Under the pieces are notes generated by a model. That model made no database searches and was not told where the DNA came from. It was given only the letters and a program-made list of their open reading frames with translations. From Gordionus sp. m RMFG-2023 (taxonomy: Eukaryota > Nematomorpha > Gordioida > Chordodea > Parachordodidae), in assembly GCF_954871325.1 (NCBI RefSeq), contig NC_088776.1:38550508-38614507 (forward strand): 64,000 bases of DNA, read 5' to 3'. The translations under genes were made by a program, and so were the position numbers. Positions 1 to 13,334 of this stretch are shown piece by piece (positions within the stretch are counted from its first letter, which is position 1; each line of letters starts with the position of its first letter).

Positions 1-48
1 TCTGATGTTTTTTAACATAATTATAACTTTGAAATATAACTTGTTTAG

Positions 49-254
49 GATCCAAAAGAAGTTCCCATAGCAATGCATATTTTTATGGCTTTTTTAAGCA
101 TAAAATGATTGTGATATTTGATACTATCTTACCAAACTATTTAAAAAAAGATAAATCAATAATAGAAAAACTAGATAATGTTGAGGAATTGGTTAATCCA
201 AATCTTGCCTCAGATTCTACTGATGCTTTATTGGATGGTGAAAAGAAAAAGGAT
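49..254 (+). CDS. STE24: CAAX prenyl protease 1 (STE24 family), internal exon
   Basis: This is the first exon in the window of a STE24/ZMPSTE24-type protease, the integral membrane zinc metallopeptidase of the ER and nuclear envelope that removes the -AAX tripeptide from farnesylated CAAX proteins and trims prelamin-like substrates. The reading [16 protein letters not shown] matches the conserved stretch before the catalytic motif, followed by the loop [15 protein letters not shown] and an acidic Lys/Asp-rich linker. The acceptor AG is at 47-48, and the exon opens with the last two bases of a Gly codon (GA). The best donor is GTTTAT at 255, leaving phase 0, which fits the next exon. The N-terminal membrane segments must lie upstream of the window. 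Family assignment is secure; the donor is the least certain boundary. Confidence 0.88.
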
Positions 255-1234
255 GTTTATAATTCTATTAATATTTTATAATACTATATTAATTTTGTGA
301 TATATTTTATAATTATAGTCAGAGATGCATCTATATCATACCAATGATATATATTTTAAATAGATATTTATATAATATTAATCTTTAATGGAGCATTAGT
401 TTTTTTTGCAAAATGACATTTCACTTTTTATAACATCAGTTTTTTAAAATTTATTTTAGTTATAGATTTGTATTTATTTATTTGATTTTTACTAATGAAT
501 TTCTATACAATTTAATAAATGGTAATATAATTAATCCCAGAAAAAAGCATGACCATAAAAACTGCAGAAAAATTTTCAAAGAGAAAAAAAAATTTAAGAA
601 TAAAAAACTATATAAAAAAATCTTTAGGAATAAAAGTCTGCATTATATAAAAATAAATAAAACAATGCTTATTAAAGTTTAATAATAATGTTCAGATTTT
701 TAATTATGCATATCTCTGTGTTTATATATGTTGACATTAACATTTCAATTTATCAATGATTATTAACCATAACATTAGGTTCATCAAACAAGAATATTTG
801 AATAGTGGAAAGGTCATATGGCAGGGATTCTACATTTTTGCAATATTTATTTTTAATTTTATAGAATCAATTAATTAGGTTTTTTATTGCAAAAATATAA
901 ATTAAAGCATTTTTATAAAGTTAAATAAAATAAAATCACTAATTGATGTCATAATTCTAGAATTTGCAAAATATATCCTATCTATTAAATTTTTAAGCCT
1001 GGTCCTAGCCACACCCAATTTGGGCTGACTTGCTGGGCTTCCATAAAGGTAACAAATTCTCTACCATACTACTTTGCATATGCATGCACAATTAAGAGTA
1101 ACTATTGACTTACCAGTTTTTTTTGTCAAGTTTTTTCCCCCATTACCAATATAATGTATATTATAACTAATGTAAGAAAATTTCAATTTTTTTAATTATA
1201 TTTATTTTATTTTTTCCCCTTTAAAATTTGTAAG

Positions 1235-1342
1235 CACTCTATCACGAAAACTATGACCAATGAAGAAATTTTAGCTGTTATTGCTCATGAGTTAGGACAT
1301 TGGAAATACAGTCATACCTTAAAACGGTTTGTTATGGGCCAA
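1235..1342 (+). CDS. STE24: CAAX prenyl protease 1, catalytic HExxH exon
   Basis: A 36-codon exon with phase 0 at both ends. It encodes [16 protein letters not shown], where HELGH is the zinc-binding and catalytic motif of M48 peptidases (two His ligands and the general-base Glu). The acceptor is AAG before 1235 and the donor is GTAAAT at 1343. The Gln at the donor lines up with the Ser-Gln of the vertebrate proteins, and the aligned sequence then resumes without a gap at 13335, so the next intron is 11,992 bp. Confidence 0.92.
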
Positions 1343-1499
1343 GTAAATTTATGTTATTTTGATATTTTTTTAAATGTGACGTTTAACACAAAAATTCCTT
1401 AACCTTTTTCCACTTTTGATGTTTTAATTTAGTCCCTTGAGAAAAGCCATATAAGCACATTATACTGTAAATTATATATATATATATATCAAAGTTGTT

Positions 1500-3905
1500 A
1501 AGGAGTGACACTACAGGAGCAGCACTAAACTTTTTCAAAAACACTTGGAGTGCTTCCTTTTAAAAATCAGACAGGAGCTAGCTCTTTTTAAAGATGGAGT
1601 GGAGGAGCGCTGCTCCACTGCTCTTTTAAATTTAATGTATAAATTATATTATTTTTTAAATATTAATAAATCTATTTGTTAATTAAAATTTAATAAAAAT
1701 GAAATATTATTTTATTTAAATTTATGCAATATTAAATGTTGAGCCGAGTCTTATATTGGTTTTTCATCAAATCAGTTAAAATATTAAACATCAAGTTTTT
1801 CTTTCTTTTTAAATGAAAATTTCTTCGAAAATCTTGTAGGTCATATTAATATTCATTTTATAGATATATGATACAAGATAGTTTTTGATATTTTCAGACA
1901 TCATAGAAGAAGAAATCGAAATAAAAAAATAAATTATTTATTTAAATAACTTTATTGCAGATATTCAACTTTATAATGATGAAAATATCATTGCGGCTAT
2001 TATCCATCCTGCATTCAAATTAAATTAGGATTGGATAAAAAATGCACAATATATGGGACTAAAATACAAATTAATTAATTTTTTAAGAAAACAAATTCCT
2101 GATGCAAAATAGTGATGTTAAAAGTTACTTTTGAAACATAACTAGTTACTAGTTACATTTTTACAAAAGTAACTAGTTATTAGTTACAGTTATTTTCAAA
2201 AATAACTAGTTACTTACTTTATACATCATTCATATGCGCATTATTTATTTATTGAATGCATTTATTTAATATAAAAAAAATTAGGATAAACAAAGTATAA
2301 TCAGTTATTTAAAATAATATACAATTTATTTGTATAAAAAAATATCGCAAAATTGAATATTTATATCGAATATAAAAATATATATTTGCATTGAAAAAAA
2401 AACATTCATTTTTCATAAAAATTAGAATCTAATAAATGTTTATTTGCTTTTAACAACAAATTAATTTCTAAGTTATTATCTAGGAGACGTGCTCGTTTAT
2501 CTCCAAAAATGAGCTTAACTAGACTGAACAAGCGCTCTACGGGAGCACTTGATGTTAGAACAACATTATATTTAATAAAAAGTAATTTTTACTTTGGAAA
2601 ATCGTTATATAAAGAAAAAGTGTTGTTATTAGATTTGATAAAGTTTTCTATAAGTTCATTATCCAGAATATTTTGGCGCTTTAGGCCAAAAAATCCAACT
2701 ACATCAAGTGATGTTGGTTTTGAGCATGATTCATTTGTCTGGGATTCACTTTGAGGTATTCCTCCTTTTTTGCTTTATTCCTTTCTTGCCTCCAAGGCCA
2801 GTCAGTTTTAAATAAAGGGTGAAGAATTGCAGCAATGATGTCATTATCATAAAGATTATTAAACCTATAACATGATATTTTTGTTAGACTTGGTTCTTGT
2901 AAGTAATGATTAATAATTTAATATTAAATTCTAAAATAATCTGTCTTTGTTTTTCCTTATACTAAATTAAAAATTTTTTTATTACGTATGATATGAAGTT
3001 CCAATGCTTGTTACTTGACGGAAAAAAATATATTGTGCTACATTTGTAAATAAATATAATATTAAAATTTATTACTTGAATTTGCTTACAAAATTATGAA
3101 GCCCAGCAGCAATGTAACAATTTAAGAAAATAAAATCAATTTGAACGGGAAATTATAACAATCAGACATTTTCACAAAATTTTAAATTAATAAATTTAAT
3201 TTAAAAAATAAATTTAATTTAAAATTAATTTATCACAACATATTAAAAATAAAATTAATTATTTGAATATATCTTTAAAAGTAACTAGTTACTTTTGGCA
3301 GTTACATTTCAAAAATTATAACTAGTTACAATTTTAAAAATATAACTAGTTACAGTTATTTTTTAGCCAAAATGTAACTAGTTACAGGTAACAAACTACT
3401 AGTTCATGGGAACCCAGAAATAATTTGGAAGATTTTTTTGGATTCCATGAAATTGATCATCAGGAAAATAATATATTGGACAAATATTTTTAAATCATAA
3501 TATCAAAATTACTATTTTTGATAAATAATAAAAAATTTTTTATAAAATACAATACCCCGCTTCCCTATATTGTTCCTATTGAGCTTTTGTTTAGTATTGC
3601 TAAACAGGTTAGGGGAGAGTCATGGATGTTTGTTAGATTCAAATTTAGAAAATTTATTACTTTTAAAAGCTAATAAAATATAAATATTTTAATATATCAT
3701 TATAAATAAAACTTTTTTGATAAAAAAATATTATTTTGTTTTATGTACTTTCTAAAAAAAAGAAAATCAAAGGAGCGGTTATGGAGTGGTCTCCATTATT
3801 TGGAGCAGGAGCTAGCTCCTTTTAAAAATTTAGTAGCGGGAGTGGGAGCGAGAAGGTAGAAGCGGGAGCTAGCTACTTTTAAAAAGGAGCGTTATGGTGT
3901 GGATA
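1500..3905 (+). mobile_element. Degenerate hAT transposon (GGAGC/GCTCC-rich ends)
   Basis: Both ends carry repeated GGAGC and TAGCTCC blocks (1515-1625 and 3770-3900), a subterminal pattern seen in some hAT elements. Between them are + strand transposase remnants: NDENIIAAIIHPAFKLN near 1975-2025, and a C-terminal dimerisation stretch near 3565-3680 with PIELLFSIAKQ followed, in a shifted frame, by DSNLENLLLLKANK. Stops and frame changes show it is dead. A second hAT (2110-3401) interrupts it. The outermost bases are approximate and no clear target duplication was found. It lies in intron 2 of the STE24 gene. Confidence 0.65.
2110..3401 (-). mobile_element. Nested hAT element with TAACTAGTTAC subterminal repeats
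   Basis: The ends are arrays of TAACTAGTTAC-type palindromic motifs (2110-2215 and 3280-3401), with weak terminal similarity starting TAGT. On the minus strand near 2400-2560 a hAT C-terminal domain is legible: ERLFSLVKLIFGDKRARL, then NLEINLLLKANK. The insertion separates the two halves of the surrounding + strand hAT transposase. A rearranged relative lies at 29640-30100. No convincing 8-bp duplication was found, so the end points are good to a few bases only. Confidence 0.62.
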
Positions 3906-4673
3906 AATTTTATTTACCTTTGCCAGAATTTTTATCCACTTTGTATATATATAGTTATAGCACTCAACCTATGAATTTCAAAAAATTTTGCATTTAAGCT
4001 AACTTTAATCATAAAAATTTGAGTTGATTTAAATTTGGTTTAAAATTTTATGCCAATATTGTCTGATTCATAGGGTAGCTATTACATACTAGCAGGCTTG
4101 TTAATCGATCTTTTTAAAAGGATCGAATCCCGATCACGATCTATTCAAAAAAGAGATCGAAATTCAGGATCGATTTTTTTTTATAATAAGGATCGCCATC
4201 ACGATCGATTCCTTTTCTTATTTTATAAATATCTGAAGAAAATTTATACTCGTAAAAATAAATTAAATATAGTGTAAATTTATTGTGATAGAATAATAAC
4301 AATGCATACAAATATAAAAGTAAATAATACAGAATACTTATCCAATATATACAAATAGTTTACATGTACAACTTAAAAATATATTAAATCTAGTATATAA
4401 AAATATTTAATTTTGCGTAAATATACATTTTAAAAAAAAATACTGTATTTATAAAAATAATAAATATATATAATTACAATAAAATATAAGTAATTTTTGT
4501 TGTACATAACGGAATTTAAGAAAAATATATAATTTAACAATTCTAGAAATTTAAACAACCAACGACTACATAATACAAAGTATAATAATGGAAATATAAT
4601 TAGTGCAAATGATTACATGAGGAAGAAGGAGGGGGGTGGTTTAAATATTTAGGGAAATGGAAGAAAATCTAGA

Positions 4674-5095
4674 TTAATCAGGCTCCTCGGGGAACGAACC
4701 TATGAAGCATGGGAAATTAGATTTTATAATCTGAATTCCTATGCGTTGACGTAAGTAGACGCCTTCTTTTGGGTCTCCTGATTTTGTTCTTAAGGTTCTG
4801 CCAATCTTTTTAATTAGGCTAAGAGCCTGACTTCCAAGAGATGTTAAGGTTGTCATGACAACTGGTACGAATTTATACTCATCTGGAATATCCACATATT
4901 TATTTGTGTTAAAATCTTCGGTGTATTTTAAAATGTCTTTATTGATGTTGGAGGGTGAGAGGGGGTCAACGCAGGAGAAATCCCACGCTAGAAATCGGTT
5001 ATTCTCCCAAGGAATTTGTGTAATTCCATCGGGTCGTCTCCCATCCGTAAAGAGACCTGAGGGTTCTAAAGTGGCAGGAAAGCCTGCTGACTGTT
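4674..5095 (-). mobile_element. LINE-like retroelement fragment, C-terminal nuclease-like domain
   Basis: Read on the minus strand, the fragment encodes RRPDGITQIPWENNR, then LAWDFSCVDPLSPSNI, and ends in YKFVPVVMTTLTSLGSQ and GVYLRQRIGIQIIK before a stop at 4674. This RPDG...WD..CVD...FVP layout is the C-terminal, restriction-endonuclease-like part of a group of non-LTR-type reverse transcriptases found widely in animals. It is paralogous to the C-terminal part of the fragment at 37092-38612. The 5' end is lost into AT-rich sequence beyond about 5095, as expected of a truncated copy. The exact clade is unresolved. Confidence 0.62.
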
Positions 5096-6319
5096 ATATA
5101 TTTATTTATAATCAAAATTATCCTATAAATAATAAAGAAAAAATCTAAATTATTATCATTCAAACAGCAATGGTGTTATATTTTTTGTTATCCTACATTA
5201 ATAGAATCATCATTTGAATAAAAAATGCTAAGATTTTTCCCCAAAGAAAGTATCAGTTTTACCTATACAATCATTTGAATAAGAATCTGTATGTGGTTGA
5301 TCTTGCAGTTTCCAAATAGGTAATTAACCTTTTTTTTTACCATCAGTTTTTATGTCAGATTGATACAAGGTCAATTAAGTTTAAATTTTGGCTGAATTAT
5401 TGCTGCTAATATACTGTACTCACACATTGAAGGAAATGTATATTTAAAAAAAATGATAATTAACATTATTATACGGAACTGAGAAAAGGGGTTCACATTT
5501 TTATCTATCACTTCAATTATGTATTTTCATTTAGATCTATAATAGTTAGTAAATACCTAAAATTAGTTTATTTTATTTTTAATTGAATAAATAAAACAAA
5601 CAAATTCTTAAATATTGTCTATATGGTGGAGGATGCTAAATAATGATGGAGATGAATCCCGGAAAAATAATCCCCGAATTTTTCATGTTTATAAAATTTA
5701 CTTAAGACCTAATAATATAGGCATATTTTTATTTGCATTATAATGTATACTCATCTTTTTAAGGTTTAGGCAAATTTATATTTTAGAAAAAAATATATTT
5801 TATTAATAAGCTAAATTTTTTTAATGACCCTAATTCATTATTTAAAGGTTACTCAGACAGCTTCCATAAAAAATGCTTAAACAAGATAAAATGCTGATGT
5901 TCAAAGTAGTACTGGGAAAAAAATACTCGCATAAAATAACCCATGTATTTCTTATTTTCGTATTACTATGGTAATAAATACAATATCCATCCACAATTAT
6001 GATATTAAGACTGAATTTTATAATAAGATATATTTATATACAAATTTAATTTAGAATCTACACACCATCGTTCAAGTTTAGTTTCATTGGTAGCTACCTC
6101 GCATTTTATATTTTTGGTCAATATGGGTGTTTATTTCCAACCAGATTAAAACGATGTTCTATCCTTCACATTGATTATTCGTTTCTTCGGATAGAGTGCT
6201 CTAATATCAATGCACAATTCGGCTTGTCTGGGATTGAGAATTACTTGTGACCTCCCTTGATACTCCATTGATATAATTTTTATCGAAATAATCAAGAATA
6301 TCCTAATTATTGCTCGAAG

Positions 6320-7321
6320 TAGGCCTATTCAAAAAGAATCGAATAGTGCAAATGAATCGAATAATTTACTATTCGTATGAATAATTAAATCTACTATTTG
6401 TATTCGATTCGAATAATTGAAATTAATTTTCTTAATAAAATATATCATACTTAAATATATTGACAAATTTGATTTCAAACAGAAAAATTATTATAATAAT
6501 CTGATAATAAAAAATATGTAATCAATAATCTGATGATAAAAAAATATGTGTAATCAAGTTATAAACAAAATTAGAATGTATATTATTAATTTAATTCTTA
6601 ATTCTAAGTCAATTTTTAAGGCAAAGAGTTTATCTTATATTTTCTTCCTTATATGACATGCCATTTTTTGACAACAAATTAGTTCCAACTGAGAAAAGTC
6701 GTTCACAAGCAGTTGATGTTCCTTGTATAGATAGGTATTCCCTAGATGTGAATGAAACCTATTATAATGATTAATAAGAGGGGATGTTGTTTCGCCTTTA
6801 CATTTTATAATGCTCATGAAATGATTGAACAGCCTTTTCACCGTCTTTGTTGATTTGATATTGATTCCATATAATCGCTCTTTTTGTGGGGAAATTTTGT
6901 CAACTTCAATATCAAGCATAACTATTTCATCAAGCATTCTCTTCTAACATAATTAGGCTACTAACAATAATTAATTGTAGAAATGTATTATATTTTTATA
7001 TATCTTTGGTTTGGGTAATTTTTTAATATAATTTATTATGAGAATTAAAAAATAAACTTTTCGTGAGATTCGAAAAATACAGGAAATAAAAATTTAAATA
7101 TTGCTTTAATTTTCACTTCAGAGATTTTTTTAAATTTGTGTTAGTCTTTTTATAAACACATTATCTGTCAGATTGGAAGGTCATCAAATAGAAATAAATT
7201 TTAGATTTATTAAATATTCCGAATAATTTCGAATCGAATAAATAATTATTCGTATTCGGATAAAACAAATAATTTATTATTCATATTCGCAATTATTCGA
7301 ATTTTTTTTTGAATAAGCCTA
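6320..7321 (-). mobile_element. hAT element, TSD GCTCGAAG
   Basis: A 1.0-kb element with termini TAGGCCTATTCAAAAAG and TTTTTGAATAAGCCTA, AT-rich subterminal ATTCGAAT motifs, and a perfect 8-bp duplication GCTCGAAG at 6312-6319 and 7322-7329. The minus strand near 6610-6725 shows a hAT C-terminal remnant, ACERLFSVGTNLLSKNG, in a frame different from the longer open stretch over 6635-6937. It is internally deleted and non-autonomous. Diverged relatives with the same ATTCG-rich ends lie near 30770-31350, 48660-48765 and 55640-55808. Confidence 0.85.
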
Positions 7322-7835
7322 GCTCGAAGTAACCAATCTCAGGAATGTCATTGCATTGTCATCTCATATCACATAAGTGAACACATGCTAAGCCGTCCAT
7401 AACTAGATCTTCTAAATTCTCAAGATTTGAAGGCTTGTGCATTGCCTTATGATACCTTAGAGTTCATTTTATTGACTCTTCCGATAACATGTGCTAATTT
7501 TACAACTTCCTCTGCATAAATTTGAAGAGGTCTTGCTAAAGAATCTGCACATCGCTTCTTCATGTTAGATATGGATTTCATTGCTACTAGTCCATCAATA
7601 TTAGATGGATGAGTATGAGTGTTTTAAGTACCGGGTCTTGATTTTCGAGTGTTGATATAATATTGCTCGGCATTTAAAAGATGAATACTTTGAGCCGAGT
7701 CATCTTATCTCTTTAAGCATTTTTTTATGGATGGTATATGAGTCATCTTCAAATACGACTTTTCCAGGTTAGATATATAAATACTATAAAAATAATTTTT
7801 TTTGTCTTTATTCAACATATAAAAATGATACAAAT

Positions 7836-9913
7836 TAGAGGTCGACGCGGGCCTAATAGTGGCTATAAAAAAATTTACTCCTACCACTAAAATTTTTTTG
7901 ACTTGCTCACTCACGAAAGGCAATATTTTGATTCACACCCGAAAATTTACGGTGTTTTTAAATTTTTCAAAACTATTGCTATCATTTTACACTTTTTTAA
8001 ATTTATTCTATTTATTTCTCTAATTTCATAATCCATATTAATAACAAAAAATAAATACAATATATAAATCTAAATTTATTTAGGAAAGAAGTATGTCGAT
8101 TTTTTTAAATTTCAATTGTGTACGCCTTTCCTCTGATAAGAGATTGGCTACAGAAAATAACCTTTCACTAGAAGCCGAACTTGTCGGGGCTGACAAAATT
8201 ACTCGCTAATTTTCTCAAAAAAAGGAAATGAATATTCCTGTTTCCAAAACTTCAAAATATTGTCTTATTTGTCTTATGAGCGATGAATCTTTTAAGATCA
8301 TCCTCACAGCTTTCATCGGTAGATGTTGATGCTTCATCAGAATCATCTATAAATTCCCTAAATTTTTCATTTAAAATATACGGTCTTTTATGAATATAGA
8401 ATGAATTAGGATAGTTATAAATGATAATTGGCTTGACCATTTAGAATATACGGTTTTTTATGAGCTTAGGATAAATTAGGAAAGTTATAAATGATAGTTG
8501 GCATTGACTTATTTATATCATCTAATTTTATATCTTTACCATTTTTAAGGATGTTTTATATATATATCATCCTTTTCTTCTTCTATTAAAAACTTAAGAG
8601 TTTTGAAATTCGGATCTAGCATTAAGCCTACCTTATGTAGGGGCTGCATAATAAATCTTTCTTTTAAAAGAAATCTTGTTCTGTTTTTTTAAGGGTTTGT
8701 ATTGTATCACGTTAAGAAGGTTAACAAAATTTTACTAATTTTTGTTTCCATAGATAAGCTTCATTTATTGTGGAACGAGAATCTGTACTCAGATTATCAG
8801 AGTATTCTTTAAATATTGATAAAATTTTATCTAACTCGCGTATGATGTTGATATCATTGTGGCTAATCTATTTAATTCTTGCTTGCTAAACAAGTACACC
8901 TGTATTTCAGAATATGATATTAAGAAACTCTGTATCATGATATATACAGAGTTCCATCTCGTTGTTACATCTTTTTTAAGTAGCTGTAGATAGTTTGAAA
9001 TATTGTACTATTTTTTGTACACCTATTTATATTTAAGGCTATCTCAGTTAAACAATTGTCGAAAATATAATGCATAATATTATGTAGTATATGGCATATA
9101 CATGCTAGCGTTTCATCATCTTTGAGTGCACTTATAAGATTTGCTCCCTTATCAGTCACAACCACACATTTATTTTAATAATTTTCTACTTTTATGTATT
9201 CCTCTAAAATTTAATTGACTACACTTTTAATATTGACGCTTGTTTTCATTTCTCTTGTGGTCAAAACAAATGTTTTTAATTCAAAATCCTTAATGATAAT
9301 ATGTCCAGTAATGGTTAAAAAACTTCGATTTTTATAGTCATCTTTCCAAAAATCAGTGGTTATTGACAAGTAATTATTATTGATCATGCTTATAAATTTT
9401 ATCTTAGATTTTTGGAGCTATAATAACGAGAGCTTTCCGACTCACAAGTATATCTTTTATATTTTTTTGTCCATATGTAACATCAACATTTATTAACTCT
9501 TGGCCTAGCTTGTTTCACTTTCTGTTGTATTTACAGATCGAAGATCTCTACAAATAAAATATAACTGACTTTTCTGTAAAAAGTTTAAGCAAAATTTAGC
9601 AAAAAGTCTCGCGATAAAACACCTAAACATAAAACGAAAGTAGAACTAACGGCATGATACCGGATGTTGTTTATAAAATGAGGAAGATTTTTCGTTTTCA
9701 AAAATTATTCTTTCTTAAAAAAGGAACTAAATTAAATTAGAAAATATATTTAAAAAAAACAATTTAAAAAATTAAATTTTCCGTGATTCGCTGGAAATTT
9801 TTGTTCACGCCCGGTAAAAATGGCACGTCACGCCTAATAATTTAAAATTTATTCACACTCACGCCGTGACACAATGGGTCACGCGTAATTTCACGGTCCT
9901 GCGCCTACCTCTA
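7836..9913 (-). mobile_element. hAT element, TSD ATACAAAT, with decayed transposase
   Basis: The ends are TAGAGGTCGACGCGGG and, inverted, TAGAGGTAGGCGCAGG, flanked by the perfect duplication ATACAAAT (7828-7835, 9914-9921). The minus strand holds transposase pieces: VVTDKGANLISAL followed by CICHILHN (about 9060-9165) from the RNase-H-like core, and SSASSERLFSVANLL followed by EERRTQLKFKKIDILL (about 8095-8210) from the C-terminal dimerisation domain. Several stops and frame changes separate them, so it is dead. It is nested in the 4093-10450 insertion. Confidence 0.87.
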
Positions 9914-11460
9914 ATACAAATTATGAATATAATTGGAATTAAAGCGTTATTTTAACTGATAAACAATTTTTATTCTGTTGATTAAGAATAATTAAACCTT
10001 AATGATTAATAATACGATAAAACATCTTAATAGCTGTTCAAAATAAAAATAATATTTATCTCACCCTTTACCCCCCCCCTTTACGTTACCCAATCCCCAT
10101 ATATTATTATTATAAAGCATTCCTAATAATGGCCACCACTCTTCTATTTTCGATTTAAAGAAGATCTCGTGGAAGAAATCCTATGTTATATGAGAGAATT
10201 TCAAAAAGCGTTATCTATAAGCGTCAAATTTGATTAAAAAAATAATATTTTTATGTTAAATTTTTAAGGGGGGGTTTTCCGGGGGGGGGGGGAGTTATCA
10301 CCTATGGAGATAAATTTTTTTTAAAAAATAATATTTTATTTATATAGTTTTTAAGTAAAAAATGAATTTTTATAAATCCGGCTAAATTGCCAAAATTTGT
10401 ATTAAATCCAGGATCGTCGATCCTTTGATCTTTATCCTTTGACAACTCCGCATACTAGAATGCAATTCTGGCAAAAATCTCTACATATAAATGTATGTTA
10501 CAAATAATGAATATTTTAAAGATTAGTTCATGTCCTGGTGCAATTATATATAGATATTATTGTTCAGCAAAGAATCATTTTTCGAATTACTAAGTAATTG
10601 ACAGAGTTGATTGTTATATTTTATAAGGTTATAATATTCAGAATAACATATTTGTCATACAATAATATAACGTATTTATATTTAATATTAAAAGGTCAGT
10701 TAAATAGAATAATTATATAATAGTACATATTATATATATACAAGAATTGAGAAATAAAAGTTGCCATATTTTTGATCATATATTCCAGATATAAAAGTCA
10801 TAATAAATCACATTTCTAAACAAAAATCATATTTTTTATAAAAATAATAAATATTTGATCAAATTGTGATTTTTGATTAAAATAACATTTTGGAAAAATA
10901 GACCCTGGAAGAAAATAATTAACAAATCAAAGTTATTTATAGCTATCATAAATATGAGTTAAGTTTCAATTAGTAGTATTATTTGTCCTTTAAGATTGTA
11001 CACCTTGATAAATTGTTATCACTGTTTAATATGGATAAATAATAAATGAATTTATATAAATAATTAGCGAATAATTTATAAAATACATTTTACTTCTTTT
11101 ATGAAGGAATTAAGTATTTTCTAACGAGAAATATAAATAGTTTTCAAATGGAAATAGGAAATATGAGAAGGGAATGAGTGTGATATATCATTCTATGATA
11201 CAATTTTTAAATGTATATTTTTATTATATATTATAATAACCGAGTTTAAAATATTCGGCTTAGTTTGGGTTTTATAATTTTTGCCTGAGTGGGGTTTATA
11301 GAAAATATTATTTTTTGGTTATCTTAAAATATATGGCCCTGAGCGTATACACCACCCTGGCATTAAACCAAGCCTACAGGTCTCTTTATATTATTTATCC
11401 ATTCATGATATTAAAAATACAAATTTATGATTCATCAATGACATATAATAATACCTAGAC

Positions 11461-12539
11461 TAGAGACCTTCATGGGCCTAGATTTTAGGACCAAGTCTGG
11501 CCCAGGCCCATCGTAAAAAAAATTTTTAAACCCAGGCCCGGGCCGGCCCGTTTTTAATATTTAAAAAAATTCCCAAGCCCGCTATAATATTTAAAAAATT
11601 TCCCAAGCCCATACAATTATTTTATGTATACTTAACTTATGCTAAAGTAATACTAATAGAAATATAATATTTTATTTAGTAATAATATATATATATAATA
11701 TTAATAAATGATATAAACAAAATTTTAATTTATATTTTCAAATTATCATTTAAAAATAATATATTATCTACAATTTCGTTATTTAAATTTGTTCTTCTTT
11801 CTTCAATAACCCTTCCAATAGTACTGAAATTCCGTTCACTGGAAACATTAGATGCTGGAATTGCATGATTTTTTTGGCTAATCTTGCCAATTTTGGCAAG
11901 ATTTTTTCATGCTTCTTCCACCAATCTAGGATGCAGTCATCATAGTTGATATCCTCTTCATTTAGCTGAATATCCATATATAAATTAATCTCATCAGCAT
12001 CCGTCTCATTATGAAGTATTGTATCATCCTCCCATGAAGACATATCCAATAATGAGGATGAAGTTAAAAATATTATATAGCTAAAAAAATTTATAAAGAA
12101 TATGGTAGCTCTAATAATCCTCGAAGTAGGAATAACATGCACATGCACTTCATCCAGACGCTAACTTGGGAAAATATATGTCATATCGAAAATGTTGGCC
12201 ATCGTTGGGAACATTTTTGGGAATATTCCTTGATTTTCGCTGTTTCTTTTTTCGCTGTTTCGTGCCCAGGCCGTGGTGTTAAGTTAAGTAAAATTATACC
12301 AATTTCAGATTTAAAAAATATATACTCTCCCAAGGTGTATAGGAAATTTGATAAATAACACTAATAAAATCAGAATGATTTGTTATATTTGTCCTATTAA
12401 ATATCCTTTAAATAAGCTAAATTTGAATTTAAAAATTTAGGCCCAAGCCCTATTGCAAAAATTTCCAACGAACCCAAGCCCAGCCCAGGCCCGCTAGAAA
12501 ATTTATAATTAGGCCCAAGCCCGGCGATGAAGGTCTCTA
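11461..12539 (-). mobile_element. hAT element, TSD ACCTAGAC
   Basis: The termini are TAGAGACCTTCATGGGC and GATGAAGGTCTCTA, with GGCCCAAGCCC-rich subterminal repeats and a perfect 8-bp duplication ACCTAGAC at 11453-11460 and 12540-12547. On the minus strand (12148 down to about 11770) the transposase C-terminus reads ILDWWKKHEKILPKLARLAK, then after one frame change SSERNFSTIGRVIEERRTNL. It is a short, internally deleted copy. Its domain and G/C-rich ends resemble the hAT at 61354-63105. Confidence 0.87.
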
Positions 12540-12892
12540 ACCTAGACTGACATTCATTAAAAGTGTACATCAAATAAAAACAGCTGGGAGCGCCTTTTTG
12601 ATTACCCATATTATTATTCAAAATTTTTAACGAGAGGCCAATTTATTCCTATGTCTGATGCAAACTTTATTAAAGAATTGCCTAATCATCGAGATAATAG
12701 GCAAGTTATCAATTTAATAGTAGTTTTTTATGAGAATAATTACTATATGGGTTATCAAAATGGCGGTCCAGCTGATTTGCATTCAACGACGCTTTCAAAT
12801 ACATTATTATGAATGCATCGTCAGTCTAGATATTATTATAAGTCATTGGGATACATCAAAATATTCTTATAAAAATTGACTTGTTTTTTACA

Positions 12893-13059
12893 AAACCTGG
12901 GAGGTCAATTTAGAAAATTAGATTATATCAATTAATCAGTAGGAAAAAACGAAAAAAAATTCCAGACTTGATAAAATGATTTTTAAAGATCCCTGTCTGG
13001 CTTGAAAATTTCTTCAAATCCGGGCCAGGCTTAAAATTTTGACCTCCACGTGGTCTCTG
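12893..13059. repeat. Possible small hAT-derived repeat
   Basis: CCTGGGAGGTCAA near 12896 and TTGACCTCCACG near 13039-13050 form a short inverted pair, and the right end finishes GTGGTCTCTG like the CAGAGACC hAT family seen elsewhere in the window. No target duplication was found. Treat as a weak call. Confidence 0.3.
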
Positions 13060-13334
13060 AATATTATATAATAACATAAATATCAAAGGCGATTTTTTTT
13101 AAAATAAGTCGCCATTTTGTCAGATTGGTTCAAAAAATTGCTAATATCAATCAATATATTTAAATAAATGAATAATCGATCCGATACGTTAAAAAATATC
13201 TGTACTTTTCTAGCAAAATATAAGATTTATGCTACCCAAAGTTAAATAAATATAACATAAAAAACGGGAAACGTCATAATTTATAATGAATTATGTTATT
13301 GTTTTATCATTTCATTTTTTTATACAAAAACAAG

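Larger units (their letters stand above)
4093..10450. mobile_element. Composite hAT insertion bounded by 8-bp TSD CATACTAG
   Basis: CATACTAG occurs at 4085-4092 and again at 10451-10458. Immediately inside, the ends are CAGGCTTGTTAATCGATC and, read in reverse, CGGAGTTGTCAAAGGAT, imperfect hAT-like terminal inverted repeats, followed by repeated GGATCG motifs. The 6.4-kb body has absorbed later insertions: a LINE-like fragment (4674-5095) and two hATs (6320-7321 and 7836-9913). Its own transposase was not recognised. G-runs occur at about 10066-10080 and 10277-10295. It sits in STE24 intron 2. Confidence 0.72.

Noticed and set aside
2509-2754. + strand 81-residue open stretch
   Set aside because: Shadow of the minus-strand hAT transposase C-terminus (ERLFSLVKLIF).
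12137-12358. + strand 73-residue open stretch
   Set aside because: It overlaps the hAT at 11461-12539, whose transposase reads on the other strand; no resemblance to a known protein.
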